Under the pieces are notes generated by a model, which was not told where the DNA came from, made no database searches, and saw nothing but the letters and a program-made list of their open reading frames with translations. Shown piece by piece: positions 26,401 to 41,400 of a DNA stretch of 64,000 nt (the first letter of the stretch is position 1; every line of letters begins with the position of its first letter). The position numbers and the translations under genes were made by a program. The stretch spans positions 122,036,552 to 122,100,551 of the forward strand of contig NC_133897.1 of the NCBI RefSeq assembly GCF_964199755.1. The letters run 5' to 3'. The DNA is from Larus michahellis (Eukaryota > Chordata > Aves > Charadriiformes > Laridae).

Positions 26401-29400
26401 TGATCACATCCAGACAGGTTTATATAAATGATTCTTAATCTATCAGCACAATTTTTATTATGAGCCAATTAAATTTACAGACCAGTGCTGCAAAACCTTC
26501 ATTATGGAAGTAGATTCACTAAAAGCAATGGAAAAATTAGATCTGTAATATCACATTTTAAAGCATCTGTCCAGTATCCCTATCTGATCAATTAAAAAAA
26601 ATAAATAAAAATTACATAGCAAGTTGTATCTCCTAATAGAAACCCCGAAAGTGTCTTGTACCCTGGAAAGTCAATAATGTTTTATTCTACCTTTTGGTGA
26701 ACTGCTTTGGCTTGGGCATATCAGTGGAAGCAAGGAAAACACTTGCTAAGGGCATAGGAACTAACCCTTGCATTACAAAAAATTACAGAATTACTAATCT
26801 CTGTCCAGTTTTCAGGACTTTAGATCTTAATGCTTCCCACAGGAGCTGAAGTTTTCCTCACACATGCACCAAAATCTCAGTTTATTTGTATGGAGAAAAT
26901 GCTGCAGAAGTTGGAGACACTGGTAGAAGGGAGTGAAGGGATTTCAAACCCAAGCCTTAGACATCTGAATGATCTTCCAAAGTTTTTGAGCTCTTTGATT
27001 TCTTACATGGACTTGTAGGAAACATGCTTTGCTTTAGCACTATTGTAGGCTCTGATACTGCATAATTATTTTCTTTCTTGGATGCAGGAACGAAACTCCA
27101 TCATTGGTGACAACTATCGGTGGCCCCATGTTATCCCCTATGTCCTTGAAGATAGCCTGGGTACAGTATTTGCCCTTGACAATGTCTGTATGTCATGTTG
27201 ATTGAAACGTTAAAAACAGGTTGATAAAGACACTGTGGCATCCTTTCCTCTTGTAAGTTTTGATCAGGCCACTTCCCACAGCAGGATTGGGCCACAGTAT
27301 GTACAAGCAGGGTATATCATCTTGGTGTCGGTGCTGGGTCTCACCTCCTTTCTTACATCATTCTTATCCTGTCATTGCAATGGCCCCGCAGATTCATTTG
27401 ATCTTAAAAGCATATGTCTGAGACGTGAAACTGTACTAAGCAGAAGGACAAACAGGGCACTGAAGATCTTTTTAAAGCAAGAAAGCTTACCTGGCCATTT
27501 ACATCGTCTGCAGCACCGATGGCAAATTGGCTTTCTGGCAGGCAACGCGGTTTGCAATGGCACATTGCTGTTGTGGGGCCAGGGCCAGGTCACAGCTTGT
27601 CTCCGTCCCTTCAAATCCACCCAGCTGTGGGTCTGCATGGCAGAGGCAAGCAGTGAGACAGGGAGCTTGAGTTCCTACTGTGTACCGCATGGGGAGATTG
27701 TGCCCATACTACACAATGTGGGGGGAAAAAAAATCACCCACTCCCAGTGAATGTTCAGATCTAAGCCTCTGAAGGGGTTGAAACCATGCAAGTCGCTTAG
27801 AGGAGATAACCCAGATATAATGTTAGCAGTTCAAGTCCTGGAGAGGCTCTGTGAGAGATCTGTAGCCTGCGGACTGCACTATGTGAAGTCCAATGCCGTC
27901 TTTCCCTGTTTATTTAATACTTCCTCACAGAGATCTCAGCAAAGTAAATGAAAGAATTTGCAAAATCAAGAACCATGCGCTAACATGTATTATATACTCA
28001 TCATGTCCTATTTTATATGTAAATGCCAAAGAAAAATTACACAGAAATGAAACAAGAGGAATATATAATGTCACAACGGGCTAATTTATGGGGTTTACAT
28101 CCCTACGCAGGTCTTAATTGAGCAAAAAAGCCTGCTTATTTTAATCAAAGATTGCTGGAGCAAAACCCACCCTTAGGACTTGCTCCATAGATCTAATAGT
28201 ACAAACCTATTGGCTCAGTATTGACAAGAACACCGTTTGCCTTGCAGAAATGAATGCTAAGGGGCTCATCCTCAAGGCATTTGAACAGTATCGACTAAAA
28301 ACCTGTATTGACTTCAAACCTTGGGAAGGGGAGAAGAATTACATATCTGTCTTCAAAGGAAGTGGGTAAGAGGAGTAATGTGAAATAGCTCTCATCCTGT
28401 TTGGCTACAGGCTATTTTCATGGCCAGTATTCACTTTAAAACTCATGTATCTGATTATAATTTTGTATTTTTGTTGTGTCTGTTTTTCCAGTCTTTCTTT
28501 AACCAGAAATTGTAGTAGTTTCCCAAACAGGTATTACCTAGGTAGTAGTGAGCAATTTTGTGCTGATACTTATTTTCAAATGTAAGAGGCAATCAACTCC
28601 TTTAAGAGGTAATTTTCTAGGTAAAAGATATCAGAAAGAAGCCAATTATTTTCTTGATTGACCTTTGCATACGTAGTGTCACTTTCAAATGGTCATTCTT
28701 AGTATGTCTTAGTTTTCAGAAAAAAAAAAATGCCAGCAGAAATATGGTAGTTCTAACTGGGGGACAATGAATTTGTTTGACTAAAACAAATGGAATAGCA
28801 TTTGTACAATGTCACATCAGTATTCAGATATAACAGCGATATTTTTAAATGCTGCACAGCACTGAGATATTTTACAGAGGTTTCCGTTTATTTACCTCTT
28901 TTGATGAATAATTATGCTATTCAACCTTAAATTTTGCAAAATAAGACTGCAGTTAAGAAGTCAAAATTGCCCCAGCTGCTTCCCTTTCTAAAAGATAGTC
29001 TCTGTCAAAACAATGCAACAAGAACAAAAATATTCTCCACTCTATACTGAACCATTTCTCCATTAGAAAAGATCAGAGAAAGCTTGGTAGCCGGGTGAGG
29101 AAATTTACTTTCCGAAAATCATTTCCTGATATGAGAATGCATTCATAAATGGGAAAAGATTTTCCGATAATAGAAATGTTTCCCTTTCCCTTTGGCTTCT
29201 TCTGAGATATTTGTAGCAGATAATTGTTTCAAATTTTCTTCGGTCTCTGGCTCTTTATATTTTCTGCTCTTCATGCTGTGCACATGACATTGAAATTCAA
29301 CCCTAAAAGATGTATAAGTGGAGGCTCAGGGGGCAATGCATTTTTCTGTGCTAATGACTCTTCGGCTTTTTGAGCCAAATGGAAAACTCATGTAGCTAAA

Positions 29401-32400
29401 TTTTTTAGTCCTTCGTCACATAAAGTATGCATTGAATTTGCTAATAATTGTACCTGAAAAAGAACCACAATGTTTAGCCTATGGCAAGTAAGAGGCCTCT
29501 GCACAATGTTTCATTTATATGTCTATTAAAAATAGATGAGTCATGGTGACGAAGAAGACGAGCCACTCCAACGGGATAACGTATCTTGCACTCACTGCCT
29601 GGTGTGTTGCTTGCCCTGAAACGTTTCTATCATCTCAGCTGACACATCCGTAAAACTATTAATGCTCAGCAGCACTTTTTTAAAGATTGGAGCCAGATTC
29701 ATAAACTTTTATTGCACCAAGAAAAGTTGATAAATCATCTTTGACTTTCCAGTCTTGGCTTGCATCTATAAAATGTAGACCATAAAGTCCCCAGCTAAAT
29801 TATCCCTTTGAATTCAAATGAAGTCAGCCACGAAAGAAGCCAGCTGCCATTTTGTTGTGTGGACTGCCCTTTGTAAAAATACACTTGTAGTCTCTGAGGT
29901 ACCATACACAGTGTCATCAACCCCCATGCAAAGAGCCCTCTCCGTGTTCACATTCTTTATCTACCATTTGCCAAGCCTTGGCTACTGCTGCCTTATATTT
30001 ACAGATATGTATATGTATATATATATTTATAATGCTAAGTAGAGGTACATGTAAGGTTTTATAGCACACAGCCTTTCACCTCACCCTTGACTCAGGTCTA
30101 TGCATCTGCAGCAGAGGTTAGACTGTGGATCTATTTAAAGACCTTTTCTTGACTACAGCATGTAGTAAGAAAAATACATGAGGGGTGCTTGTGAATTATG
30201 GAAATGCAGGAATATCAGATGTGGCAGGTGCCTGTTAAGCTCACAGAACAGTCTGGGATGGCATCCTGCAATGGATGAACCATTTCTCCCTACTCTTCTC
30301 ATGAAGAGCAGGACTCATTCAGCAGGAAAAATCTCATGGTGTGTGTTAAAGAATTTCACTGCTCAGTGGGGACCTCTAGGTTTGCTTTATTGACAACTCA
30401 GAGTTGGGCCATCTCCTCAGTGAGCGGCAAAGACTGACAAGGAATAATCTTGTTTATATACAGTTAAAACAAGCATTACATAATTGGTGTCTCTTTCCAA
30501 GAGGGTCTGCGTGTTTCCTTACAGCTTTTCAGTTCTCTAATCTTTAGTAACTTCAAAAGTCCATACAATTCCTCTGCCTCAGGTGTTTCTTCATCGTCTC
30601 CTTCTGCTCCTTCCTTTGAAGTTGCAGCTCACTGGCGCGGTCTCTGGTCACCACAGTCTCTTGTCTTCTTTAAACAATCTTTACCTGTAGGATTCTTAGA
30701 AACTTAAGACATTCTATTAATTATATGCATTAGTCTATGTCTATTTCTAAATACCCAACCTTTTCCAAGTTAATCACTTATTTCCTATCTATTATTCTGT
30801 CTTATGCCTGCTATCTACATTCACTATTCTGTTGATTCAGTTTGACTGGGTTTTAAGCCAGCCATGGTAAGGGCTATACAAAGGACAAATGAACAGTATA
30901 TTGCTTAGTATTGTTCTTACCACCTGCATATTATTAACCAATTTCTACAACACTATAATCTGTCTACTCGCGGATATATAATTATTTTCTATACTAAAGA
31001 TTAAGCTTGGTCATGGTTTGCTGTTGCATTGCCTAGGAGTCTACAAGCCTATTGTCCTTTACAGTGTGTTAGAGTCAAATGGTTAGCAGACCAGGGAGGA
31101 CCAACCCCATCTCTAGTGTTTCCACATGGGACATGAGGTTTTCATGAAGGTCTAGAAGTCCACGTCAGCTCTTTGTTGCTGTGGCACACCGCAAAGGGAA
31201 CCCATGCAGAAGACTTCTTAGACTTCTGCACAACCAGACAAAGCTGCATTATCAATATGAGGCCTTGTTCAAGGGAAGCCCGTGAAACCACGGATGCCAC
31301 ATGAACTCCTTCCTAGGTCTCATGCTGAGATTTTGATAAGTAATCAATAGCCAGGGCCTGTGCTGCTTCGTGGAAAGAGAAATACTGGGGAATATGTTGC
31401 GCTAATACATTACAGGGTTCGAAAGCACATGGTGTGCCTGTGTTTTTATATTTCCGGGGTGATGGGACTACAAATCCTATGGCATATTTTGTGCCCGACT
31501 AATTTTATGGACTTCATTGGGTAAGTGTTGATTTATTTGCTGCATAGCATATCAATTTAAATGCAGCTCTCTGTGCTTGCTAGTTTGTGGACATGGGGTG
31601 CCATTTTATTGGCTTGTGCAGATAGCTCCCTGAATTTTTTTATTCTTTATTAAAAACTTCCAGCACAGCTGCCGTTTTGCTCTTCTTTGTGGGTGTGTGT
31701 CAGCAGCAAGTGCTCTAGCACAGCAGCTCACAAATATCTAGAAAGAAAAGACCTTGTGGAAAGCAGTGTCAAATCCACCAGCCTTTCAGAAGGTAAACCT
31801 GGTTTACCTTACAACAGGGACAGACTCACAGTTGCATACTGTGGTTCAGATAAAAACTGTTAATTCACAGTAACTTAATTGCTCTAAATCATGTGTCCAT
31901 AGTCTTTGATGTTTACCAGAACACCAATGAAATCCTCATCAGTCATCTTCTGTCAGAAATAGCTCAACATTGTCATGCTGAAGTAAACCCATTGAAAACA
32001 ATAGAGCCAGAGCCCGGGAAGTGCTTGTTCATCCGAACAGAGCTAAATGTGAGAGGAAAGGATCTGGTAAGGAACAGATCAATGAAAAAGTGCTCTCTGT
32101 AGCAAAATGTAACTTCAACGCTCAAGTTAAAAATGCATCTGTTGAACAGACTGATTCTGGAGTTTGGGTGGCATGGGGATGATATGTATCTCACAGAGCT
32201 TTCCCTCATTTATTTTAATGCTAGCTGCTGGTCCTCAGTGGGAAACCGCCAAGAGGGGTTGCAGCAGCTCTCCATTGGAGCCAACTGTGACAAGATCGGG
32301 ACGATCCAGCACGAGTTCATGCACGCCTTGGGATTCTGGCATGAGCAGTCACGGTCCGACCGGGACGACTACGTGTCCATCATGTGGGACAGGATTCAGG

Positions 32401-35400
32401 CCGGTCAGTCACTCCCTGGCTTTTCCTTTCAGACTCTGGTGTTGAGGGGTTTAGCAGTGGAACACCCCTTCCAGCCATCTTTTGGTCGCCACACTATTCT
32501 CACGCCTGGACTTAGTTTTCAAAGCCAGTGTAGCAACAAAATATCAAGTGGCATCTGTTTGGGACAGAAAGCACCGTTTGTTGTTGCTCTGGTTATTCCT
32601 TGTGCCATGGCAGTTCCCAGAGACCTCACTAGAGATATGAGTCTTGGTATGCTACATGTTGTACAGCAGAGCAACAAAAAGAGAGTAATTTAGTTTATTT
32701 AAATGAATACTATAAAAGCACTGTTACTCTGGGAGCCCTTAACAAAACAGAAGTAATTGAAAAAAAAATCCCACTCTGAAAACCCCAGTAGGATCAAAGC
32801 CAGTAGAAAATCTCCAGTGAAAACACCCATGTTCCTCTTTCTTCCCGGCTGCTACATCCAGTGCGGGCAGCAGAGCTGAGACAGCAGAGAGCGCAGATCA
32901 GGTGTACAGACGGGAGAGACCCCCTTCAGGGTCCGCATCACAGGACCGGTTACTTTAGTGCTGCGGCTTGTGAATGTAAATGTTGGCGTATTTGGCACAA
33001 GCTTGAGAGCTGGCGCAGGGACCCTCCTTGGTCTCTGCCTCTTCAGCTTGCCATCGTCCTCTGTGACTTTCAGGCTGTTCAAAACCAAAGTTATATACGC
33101 AGGCTGGATGCTTTCCTAACACACAGAAGACTGGAAAAAAACAGATAATGATTAAATTTAATGCATTCTTATTTAGTTGTGATCAATAGTCAGGTGCATA
33201 TGCAAGTATATATTGCAGAAAAGTACTTAGACTCTGTTATTTGATTTCCATTATATTTTGTTGACTTTTTAATGACAAGTTGCACTATTGTTAGCTATTT
33301 GAAACTGCTGCAGCTTTTTTAAATGGACCAGAATATAGTTACTGTATTTTGACTAATTTAAAACATTTACAACTTTACCTTCCATTGGGTAGTTAGTAAT
33401 GGTTCTTTGCTCATACTCCAGTATGTAAGTTAAATTCTGGAAGCTTATCTGATGACAACTCTAACGTGTTTATTGTGAGCTAAAATGACCAGCAATCAAA
33501 CATCAGAGAACACAGATCAGAATCAGGGGCGCATTACAGCTGCAAATTGCATTAATTTGAGTACTGAAACAGTACATCCACTTTTGGGTATCACAAGGCC
33601 ATCGAAGTTTATGGGTAGTTTCGTTGGGAAAAGATTTCTGATAGCGAAAAGCTTTCCTTCATCCAGCAGAAGTCATTGTGTTGTCTTCCAGTGGCTGAAA
33701 GAGGAAAGTAAATAACTCTAGACTAGAAATAATATAGTTTTATGGAGTAAGTACAAGTAAACAACTACAAAAAAACTACTTGGGGATCTCATGGGTTCTT
33801 TGTCACTTCAAGTCTGTACATCAAAACTTGGTCCTCTTGGGCAACGAACAATCTTTCCTTTTATTTTTCCCATTTAGGTAAAGATCATAATTTCAACAAA
33901 TACGATGATAAAACATCAGACTCCCTGAATGTTCCCTATGACTATACTTCTGTGATGCACTACAGCCAAAATGCATTCAGGAATGGAACTGAACCCACCA
34001 TTGTCACTAACATACCAGACTTCATGGACGTTATAGGACAGCGAATGGATTTCAGTGATTATGATCTCCAGAAACTGAACCGGCTGTACAATTGCGGTGA
34101 GTTTCTCCATTTCTTTTAAATTTTTTTGCTTCTGGCATTTGAAAGAAATGAGGGTGATACATACATGCTGGATTCATCCAGGCACAAGTGAAAGAGATGC
34201 TAACATATTTGGAAAAGTGAATTGTGCTAAAACCACCAGAAATAGTGGTACAGCTCGAAATAACATAGCCCTCCTGCAGAAACACTGCTGTAGCAGAGTT
34301 TTCCGTGCCATTTTATCTGACCTTTAGTTAAAAACCAGCTTCACTCAGCAGCTGATTTTTGTTCATCTCTTGGGTGGCTGTTTAAAATGTGTGCTTCTGC
34401 ACAAAGCTTTTTGTTTTTTCCCCTATTATTCTGCAGCTGTTGCTCAGACACTGTACAGAAATGAGCATCTTTGCTGTGGCTATCGCACCTACTCTGCTCT
34501 CACACAATCTGTAAGGCAGAGTGTGTTCACGCAAATGGGATACAGACGCTGTTAGGAAGAAAATGTGAGCTTTTTAGATTTTTATTTTTAGTTTTAAACA
34601 CAGCCTCTTACAAAAGTGGTCAAAAGAGTTATTTTGCTCATGTGGGATTTATGTTAGAAAGTTGAGTGAAGGTAAGAGACAGAGAAATATAGATAATCCT
34701 ATTACTAAACTGGAATATGATTCTGTAATTATGAATGCATCAAATGTGCCCTGGCACTCAGATGAAAACTTTTACTTCGCTGCCTCAGTATCCCAAGTAG
34801 TGAGTACGGGTTTACAATTATATTTTAAGCTTCATTCTACAGATACCTTAAATAATTAATAGTTACCTTAAATACCTTCTTGCTGACACCCTAGCTGGGT
34901 TTTTTTCTTTCTCCAGCGGTCAATATAGCATTTACTATGAATTTTTTTTCTTGTTTCTCACAACATCATACCAATACTGGATCTTAAAAGATATCAGTCA
35001 TACAGCACTTCTGATACCCTTGCAACCTCTAGAGGGTTGTTAGCTTTCTATAAGGACAGTACAAAAAACATCTCATCAGTACAACTGATTTGGCAGCAGT
35101 TCATGCTCAAGTGCTTTCCTGAGCTACAGCCTAAGTGAAGCATTTGGCATGCCATTGAGGTTGACTTTTCTGATACTCAAGGTCCTTTTTGTATTTTATA
35201 TATAATTTGAAAAGCAATAATCATGAAGCATTTTATTAACTCAGTTGTTTTCAAATCATGGCCAACGTTACACGGAGCTCAGACATGGTACAATGAGAAA
35301 CGCATCTAAAAATAGGGATAAACCTGGACTGTGTTTTTCCTCACCCACCCAAGGTTTGTTTCTGACAGAGGAAATGTTTCATGCAGTGTTTTCCCTTTAC

Positions 35401-38400
35401 TATTCAACTGCACAGTCTTCCTTCACTTAATTTTTCACTTGTTATATGCAAGGCACCTTAAAAATTTGTATGAGATATCCACTGGTCCCAAATGTACCTT
35501 TGCCAAATGTTTTTTTCAATTCAGCATTTTGAAAATCAGGGTTTGCTTATTGCAATGAAATAACTTCTGCTCCACTGTATTTCAAAAGAAGCACTCCAGC
35601 TGATTCATTGGTGAACTTTTATCAAAATCTGTGGCCGCGTGTGGACTGGCCCAAAGTAAGCAGAGAAATAAACGAGAAGTCTCAGGACCTTTTGTGTGTG
35701 TGAAGGTTGGTGGGTTGGGGCTGGTATTAGTCTACATAAAAGATGTGATATGATGATTAACTGGCACTCTCCTGTGCTTGCTAAGTGCCCAGAGTGGTCC
35801 CAATGACATCTTATTAATGTCAGTGTTAATCGCCAAAAGCTTTGAGTTCCTGAGCATTACACCTATGAATCCTGACGGTATCTGGAGCTGCGGATTATTT
35901 GGTGTTTGCATTTAGTCTTTCTCTGCTCTTGGCTTTGTACATTCAGAATTAAAATGTATGTATGTCGTGTAATAGGGATTCACAACTTTTTTTTTTTTTT
36001 TAATTGTTATAGCCTCCTCCCTAAGTTTCATGGACACGTGCAGTTTTGAACTTGAAAATATATGTGGCATGATTCAAAGTTCAGATGATAACAGTGATTG
36101 GCAGCGTTTGTCTCATGTTCCTGCTGGGCCAAATACTGATCACACTAATATGGGAGAATGCAAAGGTATGAGAAAAGACTGTTCTTCTCTCTCTGGGAAA
36201 TATTTTCTGCAGAGGCATGTGAACTGACTTCGATTTTCGCCCTGTTCTCTGTTTATTTGTTGACAGTTTATTTTTTAACTAAGCAACATAAATCTACATA
36301 CTTAGGGACATCATGTGATAAGTTCCATTTTCTGCTTGTTTGAGAAGATTGAATGTCCTTATCTCATTTTATCTGTTTTCTAGTCTCAGTGTCACATCCT
36401 GACACGAGAACTATTCAAAATGTTCTAACCTATGGGACAGGCTCCCCAGAAAGTTTGCTGCATTTCTGAATAACTGTTCAGTAATTATTTGGAAAAGATT
36501 AGGATTTAGAAATCACGTATATTATCAGGACTCAGGTGAAAAATTAATTGAGAATATGGAGAGTTTTTTCTGAATCTGTCAGAGGAAACTTCATGAGTTC
36601 AGGAGTTTAAACTAGTCCTCTGAAGAGAGTCAACTGTGAATTACTGGCACTGGGCAAAAAGTAACCCATGGGCAAAAAAGCCCATGCTTTTGCGTACAAA
36701 TTGCTAGAGAGAGGCAAATGAGGAAAAAAGTTGCAAGGAGAACAGTTCTGCCTCTGGAGAATGTGAACTGGTAACAGTCCTCAGTCTGAGGATTTGTACA
36801 GGGTCTGGCTTACGCTGACCCGGACTTGACCACATCTCCTAGTGGTGTTACAATACAGTGTAAAGAATACAGCTACACCAGGAAAATTTTGTTTCCTCTC
36901 TCCTCTACTGTTCATTTCTCATTGACTTTTGACAGATTCCGGCTACTTCATGCATTTCAACACCAGCGCTGGAGCAGAGGGAAGCACAGCTATCCTGGAG
37001 AGCCGAATTCTGTATCCCAAAAGGGGCTTTCAGTGCCTACAATTCTATTTCTATAACAGCGGTCATGAAAGCGACCAGCTGTATGTTGGGGTCAGGGAGT
37101 ATACTTCGGCTCACCCGAATGGTACTTTAAGACTCATTGAAGAGATAAAAGGTATGGGATAAAATTGCATTTTGGTTTAATCTATACTTAATATCCTTTT
37201 CAAAGTAGCGGGGGGAAATATTGTAGCAAAGTGACTCACCTCCTAGTGTTATTCATTGGCTTCTTCTCTAACTATGTAATTGATTCTCTGCTGGCGAAAT
37301 TATACTTGATTGATGGATCCTCAGTCAGCCATTTTCCTATAATATAATCAATTACCGCAAATTACAAACCCTTGAGTTATCAAGATAGATAGTTTTCTCA
37401 CCAAAATAGCTAAAATTCCATGAGCGGTCATTTTAACTGTTCTAGAATTACTGGTATCAATAGCAACAGATGAAGTTGGTTATTAGGGTAAATTACAATG
37501 AATAAGAAAATAACATAAAGAAATAGAAAGTATAAGTGCCCTGGAATACCTAACATACCAGTTTAAAAAAGATAAATAAAATTCAACTTACTTTTAAAAC
37601 AAAGACTGAAATGACTTAAGTGAAATATATGGGCAGCAGACCATGATTTGAGTTGCAGTTTGAAGAAAATTAAGTTACTGTGGTTTTAGGAGCCAATGGC
37701 CTGTAGAATGAGCAACTGAGGTCAGTTAATGGACAAGAGTTCTTTAAGCTAGAATTGCCAGACTCACGTTATGATTAAATTACTTTCTCAAATACTTACC
37801 TATTACTTGGTCTCCATTACAGCTACAACTAGTTCTATCTTCTGATTACATAAGGGTCAGCACAAATTCTTTTACTAAATAAGTATCAAGTCCACTCTTC
37901 CTTTAGGCTCAGCTGCTGCTGCTATCTGATTTTTTTTTCCTTTTTCCACTCTTTTCTTCACCTTGATGCTTTTGTAATCCCTGTGTGCCATCAGGAATCC
38001 TTAATCCGTAATAAAAGGGTCAGGACTGCTAAAGCAGATGTAGATTTCAGATCAACCTGAGGCCTCTCAAACTCTTTCAAACCCTACTTTGAAGCCAAGA
38101 TTAATTTCTCCATACTTCAGCCTTCTTCACAAATACTCTTTCATGTATATTAGGTCCTGTCTCCCATTCCTGCTTTCTCAAGTCCATGATTTCCTTTAAA
38201 GTCTCTGGTCTTGTATGTGTGCTCAAATGGGCACTCTACTTTGACAGTCTCTGGTAAAACTTTCAGGAATGGTTTAGGATCATTTTTTCGCCCAACCTGT
38301 TTCACTTCTCTCATGTGACAAGTTACCCTCACCAACGCAGTCAACAAACTGGAAGAAATAGTAATACTACAGCCAGAAATAGTAATACTACAGCCTTTTC

Positions 38401-41400
38401 CAGCCACGATCTGACGCCCTGGCTGAGCTGCTCGTGGGTCTGCACCGAACCACCACACTAGAGGGGCTGAGGGACAAGCCCTGAACCCTTTCTACTGGTC
38501 TGTGGCTCCCTCCTTGGAGCAGGAGAGGCTGCGGGTGTGGGACGTGTTACAGCACAGTAGCTGATCTGCTCATTGAACATGCGGCAGAAACCCCAGTCTT
38601 GTATATAATCTCTGCAGTTCAGAAAAACTACTTTATGCAGAAGGCAATTTAATGGGAAAGAATGAGGTGCCTTTGTTCTTGTTTCTGGGTTTATTTTTCT
38701 TCCTCGTAATAATAATGGTAATGAAAAACTGCAGGAAATTGACACTCATATCTGAGATCCATTGTGATATGTTTAGAATTGTTAGGAAAGCGAAGCATGA
38801 GTTCTGTACCTGGGATTGGCACTGCTTTTTCCATAAAGGCAGCTGGAAGTCTGGCCTGATGAGCAGGTGAACATAAACCAGACAGCCAAAGAAACTGTTT
38901 TGCTGCACATACTATTAACAAAGGGTGTCCTACTTACACTTGCCTTACAAGGCCCCTGTGCGGAGGTCTTTGCTTTTGTGCACGCTGCTCTTGGAGTCAA
39001 GTGGAATTTGCTAGTGCAGGCATTTTCGGATGCAGCATCAGACTCACACTGAGGTTTTATCACATTAAGTAGGTTTTGCAAATGACTGGCTTTAATTTGA
39101 ATTTAGTACCATTAATCATTTGATGGGCGAATAGTGCTTTTGCATAGACAAACTTCTGACAAGCCATTTAAATATACAAAAACAAATGAATTAACAAATC
39201 TTGTAGTTCTAGACTCCCAGAATCCTCTGTAGCATTTGTTGTTGAGACGTTGTTATTCAGTTATTTGAATATACTTTGCTGTGATTTTTTTTCCTTTTAA
39301 TAACACAGGTAAAAGCCATCTTTGTGCATTTAATTATCACAACATTTACACTAATTTAATGCAATGTTCTTTAAAAATATAAAAGAAAAAGCAGACTTTA
39401 AAACATTAACACTGTTTTCACTCAAATTAAAGATCTGCAATGCATATTAAATCTGTTGGAAAACTGAATTGAGAAAATGTGATCTTGCACTGAAGATGTA
39501 ACCTCTACAGGAGAAATATTCCATCACGTCAGTGCCAGTGGAACTGAGAAATTCTCACATAGCGTTGCTGTGGGGTCTGTAGACCTGTGTTTGACCTAGT
39601 TTGACCATACTGCTCACTCAGAAACCCCTACCCTTGTTTTTCAGGTTCACCTGAGAATTACTGGCAGCTCCATCATGTTTCTTTGAATGTCACAAGTAAA
39701 TTCCGGGTTGTGTTTCAAGGCGTGAGAGGAAGAGGCTTATCAAATGGAGGTCTCTCTATTGACGACATCAATTTGTCAGAAACTCAGTGTCCCCACCATG
39801 TCTGGCATATCAGAAATTTCACACATCTCCTCAATACAAGTCCAGCAGGGGAAGCAGGAAAAATATACAGTCCACCTTTTTACTCTAGTAAAGGATATGC
39901 TTTTCAGGTCAGCTTGTATGTAAATGGTACCACTGATAACCCATTTAATTTAGGAATGCACTTGTACTTGATTTCTGGAGCAAATGATGATCAGTTGCAA
40001 TGGCCCTGCGCGTGGCAACAAGGTACCATGATTCTGCTTGACCAGCATCCTGATATTCGTCATCGGATGTCAAACCAAAGAAGTATAACAACTGACCCTC
40101 TGAAACTATCAGGTTAGTTAAAATCACATGTGTTATCCGGTACGTTTAAAATACAATCAAAAGATAAGGAGTTAAATTTTCTCTTTGTGTGAATTAGTGC
40201 AGATTTTTTTAGCTTCTGGAATGTTTTATTTGATTGCAGCAACAATGTAATTGATCCACAGACAAGAGAAAATTGAACATACAAGTAGGTTAAGCTGGGA
40301 CCCTGGATCTCAAAGTTGATTTGCATAAGAAATAGGTGGATGATCCACTCCTAAAATTTCTTTCATATGCTCTGTGAAGATGCATTTCTATCTGCTTTAA
40401 TGAGAATGGAAGTTTTCCAGAAGGCTTGAAAAGAAAAATACTGAATTAACAATATGCACAGTTCATACCAGATAAAAGTGCAGCTATTAAACAAATCCCC
40501 TCCCTCGTTGTAAAAGGTACAGTGGTGTCAGCGCAGACCTCCAGATGGACAAAGTACTGATTCATATTGCATAACCTCTTCTCATTCAAGGTATGAGACG
40601 ATAAGGAGCAATTGTCCTCAATAAACTCGGAAAGGAGGCAGTTGAGGTAAAGATGTAACTCTGAGAAATGGTGAGAATCTCTATAAAGAGAGAGATTAAA
40701 GAAAACCCCCATATTCATCATTGGATAAAGATTAGATTTAAGGCAAAACTACTTTCTGCATCAATATAAGAGTTTTGCCCAAAGAAACCACCTCCACCAC
40801 TTAGAATTAGTTTCCTGGGCTTTCAGACTGTAACATTAGTCAAGAAAGGAAGGCACAAAAATGTATAATTCATGTTATTATTTTAAAAATTTTATCGTTT
40901 ACATTCATTTTTCTATGACACTGTCCACATGGAAACAACATGGGTAATCTAGAAAGACTAAATGTCCTCCCCTGTAAATGAAAGATGCATCACACCACGT
41001 GCTCCAAAGATGGTTGCCTTTTTCTGCGTGCTCTCTGCTGTTGTGGCCGCAGTGCTCCACCCTTTTCCTTCCCTGACCCTGTGGACATGCAGTCGGTTTG
41101 CATTCTGCTCCTTCTCCCTTGTTTATTCAGATATTGCTAATAACTCCAGATTCCCAAGAGAAACCTTGTAACTCCCATCCTTTCTCTAACCAGCAGAGGT
41201 GTTGGAGCAGGCAGTTTCTTCTCCCTCTGTCAGATACTTTCACAGATAACCAGGCTCAGCTTTGAGATTTAGAACAGGGTCTGATGGAGGGGACATCAGT
41301 GGCCTGTGACCATTCAGGTTGTTCAAGTACCCTCTGCCCTACATCAAGAGATGCTCTTTTTTGAGAAGCACTGAATTAATTCATTTTACAGATGATTCAT

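Noticed and set aside
27235-27750. 171-codon + strand frame in MEP1B intron 5
   Set aside because: It opens at a GTG rather than an ATG, has no recognisable domain and no fitting splice context. Exon 5 joins exon 6 in phase without it.
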